Assembly: GCA_038258185.1 (NCBI GenBank)
Contig: JBBSQD010000002.1
Span: 18,308-82,307 of the forward strand
Reading direction: 5' to 3'
Source of the DNA: JAIOHN01 sp038258185
GTDB taxonomy: Bacteria > Chloroflexota > Anaerolineae > Aggregatilineales > Phototrophicaceae
Length of the DNA: 64,000 nucleotides
This document shows positions 53,141 through 61,719 of the stretch, in pieces (position 1 is the first letter of the stretch; each line of letters opens with the position of its first letter). The position numbers and the translations under genes were made by a program. Below the pieces are notes generated by a model, which made no database searches, was not told the origin of the DNA, and saw nothing but the letters and a program-made list of their open reading frames with translations.

Positions 53141-53171
53141 AATGATATGTTTCAATTATAAATGATATGTT
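53141..53171 (+). repeat. direct repeat AATGATATGTT with 20-base period
   Basis: Two copies of AATGATATGTT at 53141-53151 and 53161-53171, separated by exactly 20 bases (two helical turns), upstream of the TIR-WD40 gene. It may be a regulator site on one DNA face. Confidence 0.5.
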
Positions 53172-53251
53172 ATAGTTTGAAGGTGTAATCAGCATCAGGA
53201 AATTATTGAGGGGTGATTGTTTCACTCCTTCACAAAGAGGCTTTACATCCT

Positions 53252-56200
53252 ATGGAATTTGTTTCCTACTCACGCCGCGATAATGACTTTGCTCGGCGTA
53301 TAACGGAAAACCTGAAGTCTGCCAACCATGAAGTCTGGATTGATTGGGAAGATATCCCCCCAACCGCTGACTGGTGGCAGGAAATCTCAAATGGCATTCA
53401 AAAAGCGGATAGCTTTATTTTTATCATCACGCCGGACTCGGTGCATTCGGAGGTCTGTCGTGATGAAATTGAATATGCCGTTTCCAACAACAAACGGTTT
53501 ATCCCCATTCTCTATCGTGAACTGATTGAAGAGAAGGACAAAGCGGCCTTACACCCTACGATCAGCTCACATAACTGGATTTTCTTCCGCGAAACAGATG
53601 ATTTTACCGACTCCATGAGGCGGCTGATCAGCGCGCTGGAAACGGATCTGGATCATGTCAGCGAGCATACTCGACTGCTCATTCGGGCAATAGAATGGGA
53701 TCAGCATGATCGTGAGAAAAGCCTGTTACTCAATGGCTCCGAAATTAACCGTGCTGAGGCGTGGTTAAGCAGAAACATTAATAAAACGCCCGAACCGACT
53801 GACCTTCATTCTCAATATATTTTTGCCAGCCGTTCTCAGGAAAACAGCCGTCAACGCAGATTATTACTGGGTGTAACCGTTGCGATGTTTGTGGCGATCA
53901 CTCTCGCGATTATTTCTCTGTTCCTGTGGGGACTGGCCGAAGGTGCCCGGCGCAAAGCCGTCACGAGCGAAGCAACCGCCGTTGCTGCTCAGGGAATCGC
54001 CGAGGCCAAAAGTAATCTGGCGGCCAGCCTCGCGCTGGCAGCGAATGCACGTAATTTCCAGGCGAATGATAATCCTAACCTGGGATTGAGATTAGCCTTA
54101 GAAGCTTACGCAGTCAATCAGCCAGCGGTGGCAGATGTCCAGCAGACACTGGCGAATATCATCTATGATCCGGGCGCGCGTTTCAGCAAAACGGTACACG
54201 AAAAAGCAGTCATGGATGTCGCGCTCAGCACGGATGGGACACAGGCCGTTTCGGTGAGTAAGGATGGCAAGCTGATCATCTGGGACAGCCAGACCGGTGA
54301 TGTCATTCAATCCATCGACACGCCCCCAGCCGCCAGTGTCGCCTTCAGCCCGGATGATGAAACCATTGCGGTCGGCCTGTTGGATGGCACCGTCATTCTG
54401 TGGGATTTAACCAGCGGTGAGGAACAACAGCGCTTATCCGGCCATTCCGATACGATCACCTCGTTACTTTTCACACCGGATGGTACGCGACTTGTTTCCG
54501 GCTCAATTGATCGTTCCATCCGGGTATGGGATGTGACCACTGGCGCGATGATTCAGCAGATCAATAGTGTGGGTGCCATTCTCAAACTTGCGATGGACAG
54601 CACGGGTGAACGTATCGTTTCCGGCAGCGCGGACAGGTATCTGACGGTGAGTGCACCGGGCAATATCCAGGATCGTACGGTGCGGGTATGGGATATTGAA
54701 AGCGGTAACGAGCTGTACCAGTTCAAACCAGAATCCGGTTTTGTCCGTGCCGTGAGTTTCAGCCCGGATGGTCAATTTGTGGCTTCCGGCACCTGGAACC
54801 AGGCGGAAGGTGGCAAAGTTCAGTTATGGGATCTGCAAACGGGTGAACTGGATATAACCTTTTATGGGCCGACAGATATTATTTCCGATGTGCTTTTTGT
54901 AATTGATGGGGGTTTCAAGGAAGTCATCGCCTCGTCCTGGGACGGTTCAATTTCTTTCTGGGATGTGGAAACCGGAGTCCCCAGCTTCAGTTTTAAGGGG
55001 CATAACGATCAGGTGCAGACGATGGCGATTTCGCCTGATGGTGAATATCTGGTTACCGGCACGGGCAACACGGGTAACGATATTTTTTCAGCAGACAGCG
55101 ATAGCTCAAATGATACCAGTGTGTGGGTGTGGGATTTGTACTACCGCGGCGTTATCAATGGCTTTAGTGGTCATGAAAACTGGGTGTGGGATGTAGCTTA
55201 CAGCCCTGACGGGTTATACGGGGTGTCCGGCTCTGGCCCGTTGAATTTACCCGCCAAAGATGCCACTGTCCGCATATGGGATATTACCAGTGGCGTTCAA
55301 CTGGAGCGGTTGGAAGGTCATACGAACACCATAAGCGGCGTGACATTCAATACAGATGGCACCCTGCTGGCCTCAGCAAGCTGGGACGGCACGGTGCGTT
55401 TGTGGGATGTTCAGGAAGATGCTGACGGGCTGGCGGTGAGCAGTGGCCGGGTCGGGTTGGATGTGGCCCCGGTTGCAGTAAACTCGGTGATGTTTATGCA
55501 GGACAGCAGCCGGGCAGTTTCCGCGCTGGGTGACGGTGATGTGCTGGTTTGGGATGTTGCGACTGGCGAAGAAATCTGGCGTTTCAAGGGTCATGAGCAA
55601 TCAGTCTACAGCGCTATCTTCAGCCCGGATGAACGTTTTGTCGTGTCCGGCTCCGACGATAGTACACTACGCTTGTGGGATGCCCAGACTGGCGCGGAAA
55701 TCCGCGCTTATCGTGGACATGGTGATCGTGTCAATGGCGTTGCTTTTAGCCCCGACAATACGATGATCGCATCCGCATCCTGGGATGGCACGGTGCGCTT
55801 GTGGGACGCGAACAGTGATGAAGAACTGCGTCAGTTCGTGGGACATAGTCTGGCAGTGTTCAGCGTCGATTTCAGCCCGGATGGACAAACGCTAATCAGC
55901 GGGTCGGCAGACCGCACCCTGCGCATGTGGAATATTGCCACCGGGCAGGAAATCCGCCAGCTTCTGGGACACACCAATTGGATTTTGAGTGTCGTCTACA
56001 GCCCTGACGGCTTAACCGTACTTTCCGGCGCAGAGGATAATCTGGTAGTGTTGTGGCGAGCCGAGCCATTGGAGCAGTTGATCGAATGGGGTTATAAGAA
56101 TCGCTATGTGCCAGTCTTAAGCTGTGCCGAGCGTATTCAGTACAATGTCGAGCCGTTCTGCAATGACGAAGGCAATGTGCCAACCTCCACGCCCAGGCCG

Positions 56201-56263
56201 CCTACCGCAACCCCATTACCGACGTTACTGCCACCACCGCCGACCCACACGCCGCGTCCATAG
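53252..56263 (+). CDS. TIR-transmembrane-WD40 protein
   Basis: 1003 residues from the ATG at 53252, with AGAGG eleven bases upstream; a GTG 39 bases earlier is possible but has no spaced site. TIR domain 1-135: MEFVSYSRRDNDFARRI, WIDWEDIPPTADWW, SFIFIITPDS, Glu72 in CRDEIEYAVSNNKRFIPIL. One transmembrane span (about 205-230) follows, then a coiled-coil-like linker and a stretch of at least twelve WD40 repeats (about 318-940) with the GTVRLWD/STLRLWD signatures, ending in a Pro/Thr-rich tail. WD40 on the far side of the membrane from the TIR domain, or both inside, cannot be fixed. Looks like an envelope-linked sensor; no partner gene adjoins. Confidence 0.9.
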   Translation: MEFVSYSRRDNDFARRITENLKSANHEVWIDWEDIPPTADWWQEISNGIQKADSFIFIITPDSVHSEVCRDEIEYAVSNNKRFIPILYRELIEEKDKAALHPTISSHNWIFFRETDDFTDSMRRLISALETDLDHVSEHTRLLIRAIEWDQHDREKSLLLNGSEINRAEAWLSRNINKTPEPTDLHSQYIFASRSQENSRQRRLLLGVTVAMFVAITLAIISLFLWGLAEGARRKAVTSEATAVAAQGIAEAKSNLAASLALAANARNFQANDNPNLGLRLALEAYAVNQPAVADVQQTLANIIYDPGARFSKTVHEKAVMDVALSTDGTQAVSVSKDGKLIIWDSQTGDVIQSIDTPPAASVAFSPDDETIAVGLLDGTVILWDLTSGEEQQRLSGHSDTITSLLFTPDGTRLVSGSIDRSIRVWDVTTGAMIQQINSVGAILKLAMDSTGERIVSGSADRYLTVSAPGNIQDRTVRVWDIESGNELYQFKPESGFVRAVSFSPDGQFVASGTWNQAEGGKVQLWDLQTGELDITFYGPTDIISDVLFVIDGGFKEVIASSWDGSISFWDVETGVPSFSFKGHNDQVQTMAISPDGEYLVTGTGNTGNDIFSADSDSSNDTSVWVWDLYYRGVINGFSGHENWVWDVAYSPDGLYGVSGSGPLNLPAKDATVRIWDITSGVQLERLEGHTNTISGVTFNTDGTLLASASWDGTVRLWDVQEDADGLAVSSGRVGLDVAPVAVNSVMFMQDSSRAVSALGDGDVLVWDVATGEEIWRFKGHEQSVYSAIFSPDERFVVSGSDDSTLRLWDAQTGAEIRAYRGHGDRVNGVAFSPDNTMIASASWDGTVRLWDANSDEELRQFVGHSLAVFSVDFSPDGQTLISGSADRTLRMWNIATGQEIRQLLGHTNWILSVVYSPDGLTVLSGAEDNLVVLWRAEPLEQLIEWGYKNRYVPVLSCAERIQYNVEPFCNDEGNVPTSTPRPPTATPLPTLLPPPPTHTPRP

Positions 56264-56287
56264 CGGCTACAGGATAGCCTTTTTGGC

Positions 56288-56318
56288 AAAACTGCTCCTT
56301 CTGGGGCAGTTTTGTTTA
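56288..56318 (+). terminator. Rho-independent terminator before htpG
   Basis: Arms AAAACTGCTCC (56288-56298) and GGGGCAGTTTT (56303-56313) with a TTCT loop and one T-G pair, followed by GTTTATT. It closes the TIR-WD40 unit. Confidence 0.85.
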
Positions 56319-56388
56319 TTCATTTCTTATACAGGCGTGTTAAAACATAACCGTAAACGCAATCTTAATTTTTTCATGAGGCAGTCGT

Positions 56389-58395
56389 ATGACCGAAACA
56401 TTTACTTTTAAAGCTGAGATCAAACAGCTACTGGATATTCTTGTCCATTCTCTGTACACCGAACGCGACATTTTCCTGCGGGAACTTGTCTCCAATGCTT
56501 CCGACGCGTTAAGCCGCTTGCAGTTCGAACAACTCACCAATCATGAGATGGTGGACCCTGAAGCGGAACTGGCGATTGAGATTAAACCCAATGAGGAAGA
56601 ACTCACGCTGACTATCAGCGACTCAGGCATCGGCATGAATGAGCAGGAACTGGTCGATAATCTGGGTGTGATCGCCCATAGTGGCGCGAAATCATTTATC
56701 GAAGCCATGAAGCAGAATGGCGGCAATGCAAGCGCTGTCCAGGAAGTGATCGGACAGTTTGGCGTTGGGTTTTATGCTTTGTTCATGGTGGCGGATAAAG
56801 TCCGGGTGGTATCACGCTCGTACCGTGCAGAGGACGGCGCCTATGCCTGGGAGTCTGATGGTGGCGAAACATACACTGTCGAGCCAGCAGAACGCGAGAA
56901 TCGCGGCACGGATGTGATTCTGTATCTGAAGGAGGACGCAAAGGAATTCCTGCAGGAGTGGAAGCTCAAAGAGATCATCCGCAAGCATTCGGATTATGTC
57001 ACTTACCCGATTTACATCGGTGATGATGAAGAAGCCAGCAACAAACAGCAGGCCATCTGGCGGCAGGACCCGAAGGAAGTGACCGAAGAAGCCTACAAAG
57101 ACTTCTACAAGATGTTCACGCTGGATTTTACCGATCCGCTGCATCACATCCACATGCGCGCGGATGTGCCGCTTCAGTTTTATGCGCTGCTGTTTATCCC
57201 CGGCAGTTCCGAGCAGAATATGTTCAGCCTGCGTAAAGAGTCTGGCCTGAAGTTGTATGCGCGCAAGGTCATGATCCAGGAATATTCCAAAGACCTGCTG
57301 CCCGAATATCTTCAGTTTGTGCAGGGAGTGGTCGATAGTGAAGACCTGCCACTCAGCGTCAGCCGTGAGAGTGTGCAGGCAACGCGCGTCATGGCGAACC
57401 TGAAGAAGACCCTCACCAGCAAGGTGCTGGGTGATCTGAAGCGCATGGCTAAGAACAAAACCGAGGATTACCTGCAGATTTACCACGAATTCGGGCATTT
57501 CCTCAAGCAGGGTCTGGTCGCCAGCCCGGAAAACCGCGACGAGTTAGAGGAAATCCTTTTCTTCAGCACCACGCTGGATGATGATCCGGATAAGTTCTAC
57601 ACGCTGGCCGATTATGTCGAGCGTATGGCGGAAAATCAGGATGATATTTATTTTATCGTCGGTGATGATTTCCAGAGTGCGCGCCGCAGCCCGCATCTTG
57701 ATGCGTTCCGTCAGCGCGGGATTGAGGTGCTGTATTTCACGCATCCCATTGATTCATTCATGTCGATGGGTTTGACGGAATACAAAGGCCACAAACTGCG
57801 CAGCGTCGATGAAGCCGATATTGACCTCAAAGATGTTGGCGAATTAAAAGACGACACCAACGAGCCAAAACATGAAGCATTGGCTGAGGATGATTTCAGC
57901 GCCCTGCGTGAGCGTTTCAGCGCAGTTCTGGGGGATCGGGTGCAGGGTGTGCGCGAGAGTAAATCGCTCACGGGCAGTCCGGCGCGTCTGGTCAGCGATG
58001 ATAAAGCGCCCCAGCGGAATATGTTCCGCATCAACCGCCTGTTAGACCGCGAATTTCAGCTTCCGGTGAAAACGCTGGAATTGAACCTGCGCCATCCGCT
58101 GCTGCATAATCTCAGCCATATGCTGGCCGCACAATCCAATACGCCTATGGTTGATGTGGTGATTGAACAGGTCTTTGAAACCTCCCTGCTTCAGGATGGC
58201 ATTCATCCCGACCCCGCCGCTATGGCGACACGCCTCAATCTGCTGATGCAGGCCGCTACCGGTACGCCCTTAAATGATCTGGATGTACAGTCAGTCGCGC
58301 CTGTAGTGACCTCAAAGCCAGAAATGATGGTTGAGGAAGTGACTGATGCGGATGACGCAGAAGTGGAAACCGAAACGCCCGAAGCCGATGAATAA
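56389..58395 (+). CDS. htpG: Hsp90 family molecular chaperone
   Basis: 668 residues. GHKL ATPase N-terminal domain: RELVSNASDALSRLQ (about 28-42), SDSGIGMNEQELVDNLGVIAHSG with DSGIGM, and IGQFGVGFYALFMVAD. Middle domain LHHIHMRADVPLQFYALL and DLLPEYLQFVQGVVDSEDLPL; C-terminal dimerisation domain plus an acidic tail (DADDAEVETETPEADE). It folds and stabilises client proteins using ATP in the cytoplasm. Slightly longer than the 624-residue Escherichia coli form. No heat-shock operator (CIRCE) is visible upstream. Confidence 0.97.
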   Translation: MTETFTFKAEIKQLLDILVHSLYTERDIFLRELVSNASDALSRLQFEQLTNHEMVDPEAELAIEIKPNEEELTLTISDSGIGMNEQELVDNLGVIAHSGAKSFIEAMKQNGGNASAVQEVIGQFGVGFYALFMVADKVRVVSRSYRAEDGAYAWESDGGETYTVEPAERENRGTDVILYLKEDAKEFLQEWKLKEIIRKHSDYVTYPIYIGDDEEASNKQQAIWRQDPKEVTEEAYKDFYKMFTLDFTDPLHHIHMRADVPLQFYALLFIPGSSEQNMFSLRKESGLKLYARKVMIQEYSKDLLPEYLQFVQGVVDSEDLPLSVSRESVQATRVMANLKKTLTSKVLGDLKRMAKNKTEDYLQIYHEFGHFLKQGLVASPENRDELEEILFFSTTLDDDPDKFYTLADYVERMAENQDDIYFIVGDDFQSARRSPHLDAFRQRGIEVLYFTHPIDSFMSMGLTEYKGHKLRSVDEADIDLKDVGELKDDTNEPKHEALAEDDFSALRERFSAVLGDRVQGVRESKSLTGSPARLVSDDKAPQRNMFRINRLLDREFQLPVKTLELNLRHPLLHNLSHMLAAQSNTPMVDVVIEQVFETSLLQDGIHPDPAAMATRLNLLMQAATGTPLNDLDVQSVAPVVTSKPEMMVEEVTDADDAEVETETPEADE

Positions 58396-58417
58396 TTAAG
58401 ATCTGAGCATTGCATAT

Positions 58418-58441
58418 GGACACACCGAGTCTGGTGTGTCC
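58418..58441 (+). other. perfect hairpin in the htpG 3' region
   Basis: Nine-base arms GGACACACC and GGTGTGTCC with a six-base loop, 22 bases after the htpG stop. No T tract follows, so it is probably an mRNA-stabilising or processing hairpin rather than a terminator. Confidence 0.5.
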
Positions 58442-58485
58442 AGCGTCTGGATTAGCAAGTATGAAAATGCCTGCGCTATGAAATG

Positions 58486-58516
58486 AAAAAGGCGACCCTG
58501 AGGTCGCCTTTTTTCT
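58486..58516. terminator. strong bidirectional terminator
   Basis: Twelve-base perfect arms AAAAAGGCGACC and GGTCGCCTTTTT with a CTGA tetraloop, T-rich on both strands. It sits between htpG (plus) and the Flp pilin gene (minus). Confidence 0.92.
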
Positions 58517-58538
58517 GGTAAAGCTGGTTGTTAACGAA

Positions 58539-58685
58539 TTACAGGGCGTTAACGATATTGGAGAAGATGTTACCGACGGCTGGCCCAAGCAGCGCCAGGA
58601 TCACGATCACCACAACGGCGACCAGAACCAGAATGAGCGCATATTCGACCAGACCCTGACCTTCTTCACGAGGCATGTATAACAT
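58539..58685 (-). CDS. Flp family type IVb pilin
   Basis: 48 residues, short enough to be missed by gene finders. Translation starts MLYMPREEGQGLVEYALI and continues with a hydrophobic stretch to GNIFSNIVNAL. The pattern G/QGLVEYALI fits the type IVb prepilin cleavage site, with the Glu5-like acid in the mature helix; cutting after EEG would leave 39 residues. AGGAG lies eight bases before the ATG, and a strong terminator follows. No prepilin peptidase or tad secretion genes are in the window, so assembly genes must be elsewhere. Confidence 0.9.
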   Translation of the reverse strand: MLYMPREEGQGLVEYALILVLVAVVVIVILALLGPAVGNIFSNIVNAL

Positions 58686-58848
58686 AATGATTGCTCCTAG
58701 AGATAATGTATGATTTGTCCTGATAACCAGGTACTCATTTAAGTTATCATGGAATGGAAACTTAAGTCAATAAGGAATTTCCTTAATGTCTAAATCTTCA
58801 CACAATTTTTATAATCGATAGAAAATTGTTATATCGCCCATTATCTGC

Positions 58849-61053
58849 CTAACGCGCCCTTAATGGACGCATGCCATTCATCGTGACCACCAGCGACATA
58901 CCGACATCGGCCAGCACCGCTATCCACAGCGATGTGACGCCCGTCAAGGCTAACAGCACAAATATCAGTTTCAGCCCCAGACTAAAGCTGATGTTCTGGA
59001 AAATCAGCCGCCGTGCAAACCGCGCTAAGCGGATCGCAAACGGCAATTGCGTGAGGTCATCCGCCATTAGTGCGATATCGGCAGTTTCCAGCGCCTGAGC
59101 ACTCCCCGCCCCGCCCATCGCAATACCAATCGTCGCGGCTGCCAGCGCAGGCGTGTCGTTAATGCCATCGCCAACCATCGCTACAGCACCGTAGTGCTTT
59201 AACAGATCACGCACCGCATCGACTTTATCTTCAGGCAGCAATTCAGCCTGCACCGCATCGACACCCACCTGATCCGCCACAGCCTGCGCGGCAATTTTGT
59301 TATCGCCGGTCAGCATAACCGTTTTAATATTCATCTGGCGCAGTTCGTTAATCACTGGCCCACTGTTATCACGGGCTTCGTCCGCCACGGCGATAAAACC
59401 GCGCACCCGATCCCCATCACACAGCAGCATCGCAGTTTGTCCATCGGCTTCGGCTTGATCCACCATCGCGCACAATGTTTTGCTGTGGGGATGTTCAGTC
59501 TCAAACAGGCGATGACTGCCCACCGTAACAATCTTGCCATTAATTTCACCCTGAATGCCCATGCCGGACAGATTAGTGACCGCCTGAGCCGGGGCATAAC
59601 GCTCATTCAGCCCGCGTGATTGCGCGGCATTCATAACGGCCTGCGCCAGCGGATGCGTGCTGTGACGTTCCACCGCGGCGGCCATCGCCAAAACATCATC
59701 ACATTGAGCGCAGGCAACCCCGGTCGGGCAATCAATGGATCGGGTTAAGGTGACAGCAGGCTTGCCATAGGTGAGCGTGCCAGTTTTATCAAAAGCAACT
59801 GCCTGGACACCGGCTAAGGCTTCCAGATGCGCCCCACCTTTAATCAACACGCCACGCCGTGCCGCCGCCGTAATCGCACTGATGATGGTGACCGGTGTAC
59901 TGATGACCAGCGCACACGGGCAGGCGATCACCAGCAGTGACAGGGCGCGATATAACCAGCCGTGCGCCTCACCGGGAATATCATAAAACGGGGCATTAAA
60001 AAACAGCGGCGGGATGATAGCGACCAGCAAAGCGATCACCACTACGCCAGGGGTGTAATAATGCGCAAATCGGTCAATCAGGCGTTGGCTGGGTGCGCGC
60101 ACACTCTGCGCTTCTTCGACCAGTTGGATGATGCGGCTGAGGGTGTTATCTGCTGCGAGATGCGTGACCTTAACCTGCAAGACCCCTTCACCATTCACCG
60201 AACCGGCATAGACGATTTCACCCGGTTCTTTCGCCACCGGCATACTCTCGCCGGTGATCGGTGCCTGATTCACACCGCTGCGGCCAGCAGTCACTGTGCC
60301 ATCCATCGCGATAGCATCGCCGGGACGGACTAAAATCGTATCGCCGACAACCAACTGCTCTACCGGCAGTGTTTCCTCGTTATAGACCGGTAGCATATCA
60401 CTGGCGCGTAAAACACGCAGTGCCTGTGCCGGAGCCAGTTCCATCAGGCTGCGCAGACTGTTACGGGCGCGGTCAGCCGTATAGCCTTCCAGCGCTTCCC
60501 CGATGGCGAACAGAAAAATGACCGTTGCGCCTTCCAGATATTCGCCAATCACAATCGCGCCGATAGCCGCAATCGACATCAGCAGATTGATATTAAAGTC
60601 ACGATTAATAAACAGCGTATTCAGGCCGCTTTTGGCAATGGGATACAGCGCGACCAACATGGCTGCGGAATAGGCCACAGCGATAAAATTTTGCGGCAGG
60701 ACGAACAGGATAGATGACAGCAGCGTCAACAGAATCAACCCGCCGCCGATCAGTGCTAATCGGGTTTCCTGCCGCGCCACCAGATAATCCCAGAAACCGG
60801 CGATTCCGCCGCGCATCGGCTTGGCTGTCGCGTCTGCCGCATTGACCGACTTCTCGTCTTCAAGCGATTTGCCCAATGCCTCCACGCGCTGCTTGAGCAC
60901 GTCATAGGGGACATCGCCTTCCAGCTTCATTTTGCTGGTTGCAAAATCAACCTGTACCGCCTGTACACCCGCCAGTCTGCGCACACCGTCTTCGACTTCA
61001 CGGGCGCAGTTGGCGCAATCCATATTGCCAATTTTGTAGACTTGCTGAGCCAT
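58849..61053 (-). CDS. heavy-metal P1B-type ATPase (Zn/Cd/Pb type)
   Basis: 734 residues from the ATG at 61053 (MAQQVYKIGN), preceded by GAGGG; a start 16 codons earlier would lie inside the operator region. N-terminal metal-binding domain with MDCANC (11-16), transmembrane CPC (378-380) in IACPCAL, phosphorylation Asp422 in FDKTGTLTYGKP, SEHPL-type motif STHPLAQ, and GDGINDTPALA. The end ADVGMSLVVTMNGMRPLR with Asp in the last span is typical of ZntA/CadA (zinc, cadmium, lead) rather than copper pumps. It exports metal at the cell membrane. Control is probably through the palindrome at 61081-61106. Confidence 0.93.
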   Translation of the reverse strand: MAQQVYKIGNMDCANCAREVEDGVRRLAGVQAVQVDFATSKMKLEGDVPYDVLKQRVEALGKSLEDEKSVNAADATAKPMRGGIAGFWDYLVARQETRLALIGGGLILLTLLSSILFVLPQNFIAVAYSAAMLVALYPIAKSGLNTLFINRDFNINLLMSIAAIGAIVIGEYLEGATVIFLFAIGEALEGYTADRARNSLRSLMELAPAQALRVLRASDMLPVYNEETLPVEQLVVGDTILVRPGDAIAMDGTVTAGRSGVNQAPITGESMPVAKEPGEIVYAGSVNGEGVLQVKVTHLAADNTLSRIIQLVEEAQSVRAPSQRLIDRFAHYYTPGVVVIALLVAIIPPLFFNAPFYDIPGEAHGWLYRALSLLVIACPCALVISTPVTIISAITAAARRGVLIKGGAHLEALAGVQAVAFDKTGTLTYGKPAVTLTRSIDCPTGVACAQCDDVLAMAAAVERHSTHPLAQAVMNAAQSRGLNERYAPAQAVTNLSGMGIQGEINGKIVTVGSHRLFETEHPHSKTLCAMVDQAEADGQTAMLLCDGDRVRGFIAVADEARDNSGPVINELRQMNIKTVMLTGDNKIAAQAVADQVGVDAVQAELLPEDKVDAVRDLLKHYGAVAMVGDGINDTPALAAATIGIAMGGAGSAQALETADIALMADDLTQLPFAIRLARFARRLIFQNISFSLGLKLIFVLLALTGVTSLWIAVLADVGMSLVVTMNGMRPLRAR

Positions 61054-61080
61054 AATTACCCTCGTTTGATACGCTGTCTC

Positions 61081-61106
61081 AATATATGCGTGACTGCGCA
61101 TATATT
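61081..61106. promoter_or_regulatory. ArsR/SmtB-type operator upstream of the metal ATPase
   Basis: AATATATGCG-TGACTG-CGCATATATT, perfect ten-base arms with a six-base centre, 28 bases before the ATPase start. AT-rich palindromes with ATATATG arms are typical of ArsR/SmtB family metal sensors (CadC, CzrA, SmtB). No arsR gene lies in the window. Confidence 0.75.
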
Positions 61107-61150
61107 ACCATTAGCATACTGCGTTTTACCGCCATTGGTCAAGAGCCATT

Positions 61151-61215
61151 TGGCTCAATCTGGCAGCATCTGGCAGTGCTTTGTATTGAGTTGGCAGTCG
61201 TTTTTTGCGTACTGT
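61151..61215 (+). promoter_or_regulatory. phased TGGC direct repeats next to a promoter
   Basis: TGGCTC at 61151 and TGGCAG at 61161, 61171 and 61192 occur with ten-, ten- and 21-base spacing, that is, on one face of the helix. Downstream lie TTGAGT (61186-61191) and TACTGT (61210-61215) with an 18-base spacer. This resembles an activator array for the following gene. Confidence 0.4.
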
Positions 61216-61251
61216 AAAGACATCGCAAGCCAAACGAAAGAGGAATACATT

Positions 61252-61680
61252 ATGGCTACAAACACACAATCCATACTATCTGGCTCAAACTCGATAAATG
61301 CCAAAGATACTTTTCTGCGGCGGGTGTTATTCGGCAATATCGCATTTTCGATCATCAGTGGCGGTGCATTCATCATCGGCGCGAATCCGATGGGGGCTTT
61401 TATGGGTATCCCGCAACCGCTGATCCTGATGGGATTAGGAGCGGGTGTGCTGTTATTCGCACTGGGTGTATATCTGACCGCCACGCAACAACCGCTTGAC
61501 CCACGCAAAGCGACATTCATCCTGGTCGCGGATATCGCCTGGGTGGTTGCCACTGAGGTGATTCTGATGCTGGATCTGTTCGGCCTGACCACAGAAGGCC
61601 GCTGGTTAATATTCATCCTTGCGGACATTGTCACGGTGTTCGCAATATTGGAATTTTTCGGCCTGCGCCGTTTACGCTAG
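61252..61680 (+). CDS. four-span membrane protein of unknown function
   Basis: 142 residues from ATG 61252, with AGAGGA eight bases upstream; the upstream in-frame codons run through the operator region and are unlikely to be translated. Four hydrophobic spans: about 28-46, 56-76, 87-107 and 115-135. A polar start (TNTQSILSGSNSINAKD) and basic end (FGLRRLR). No recognised family. Preceded by phased TGGC repeats and followed after 39 bases by another membrane gene, probably co-transcribed. Confidence 0.75.
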   Translation: MATNTQSILSGSNSINAKDTFLRRVLFGNIAFSIISGGAFIIGANPMGAFMGIPQPLILMGLGAGVLLFALGVYLTATQQPLDPRKATFILVADIAWVVATEVILMLDLFGLTTEGRWLIFILADIVTVFAILEFFGLRRLR

Positions 61681-61719
61681 AATCGCACCCTTAGCATTCA
61701 CACGGATACGCTTAAACCG

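Noticed and set aside
56812..57498. 228-codon open frame on the minus strand
   Set aside because: Antisense to htpG with no start signal or recognisable motif.
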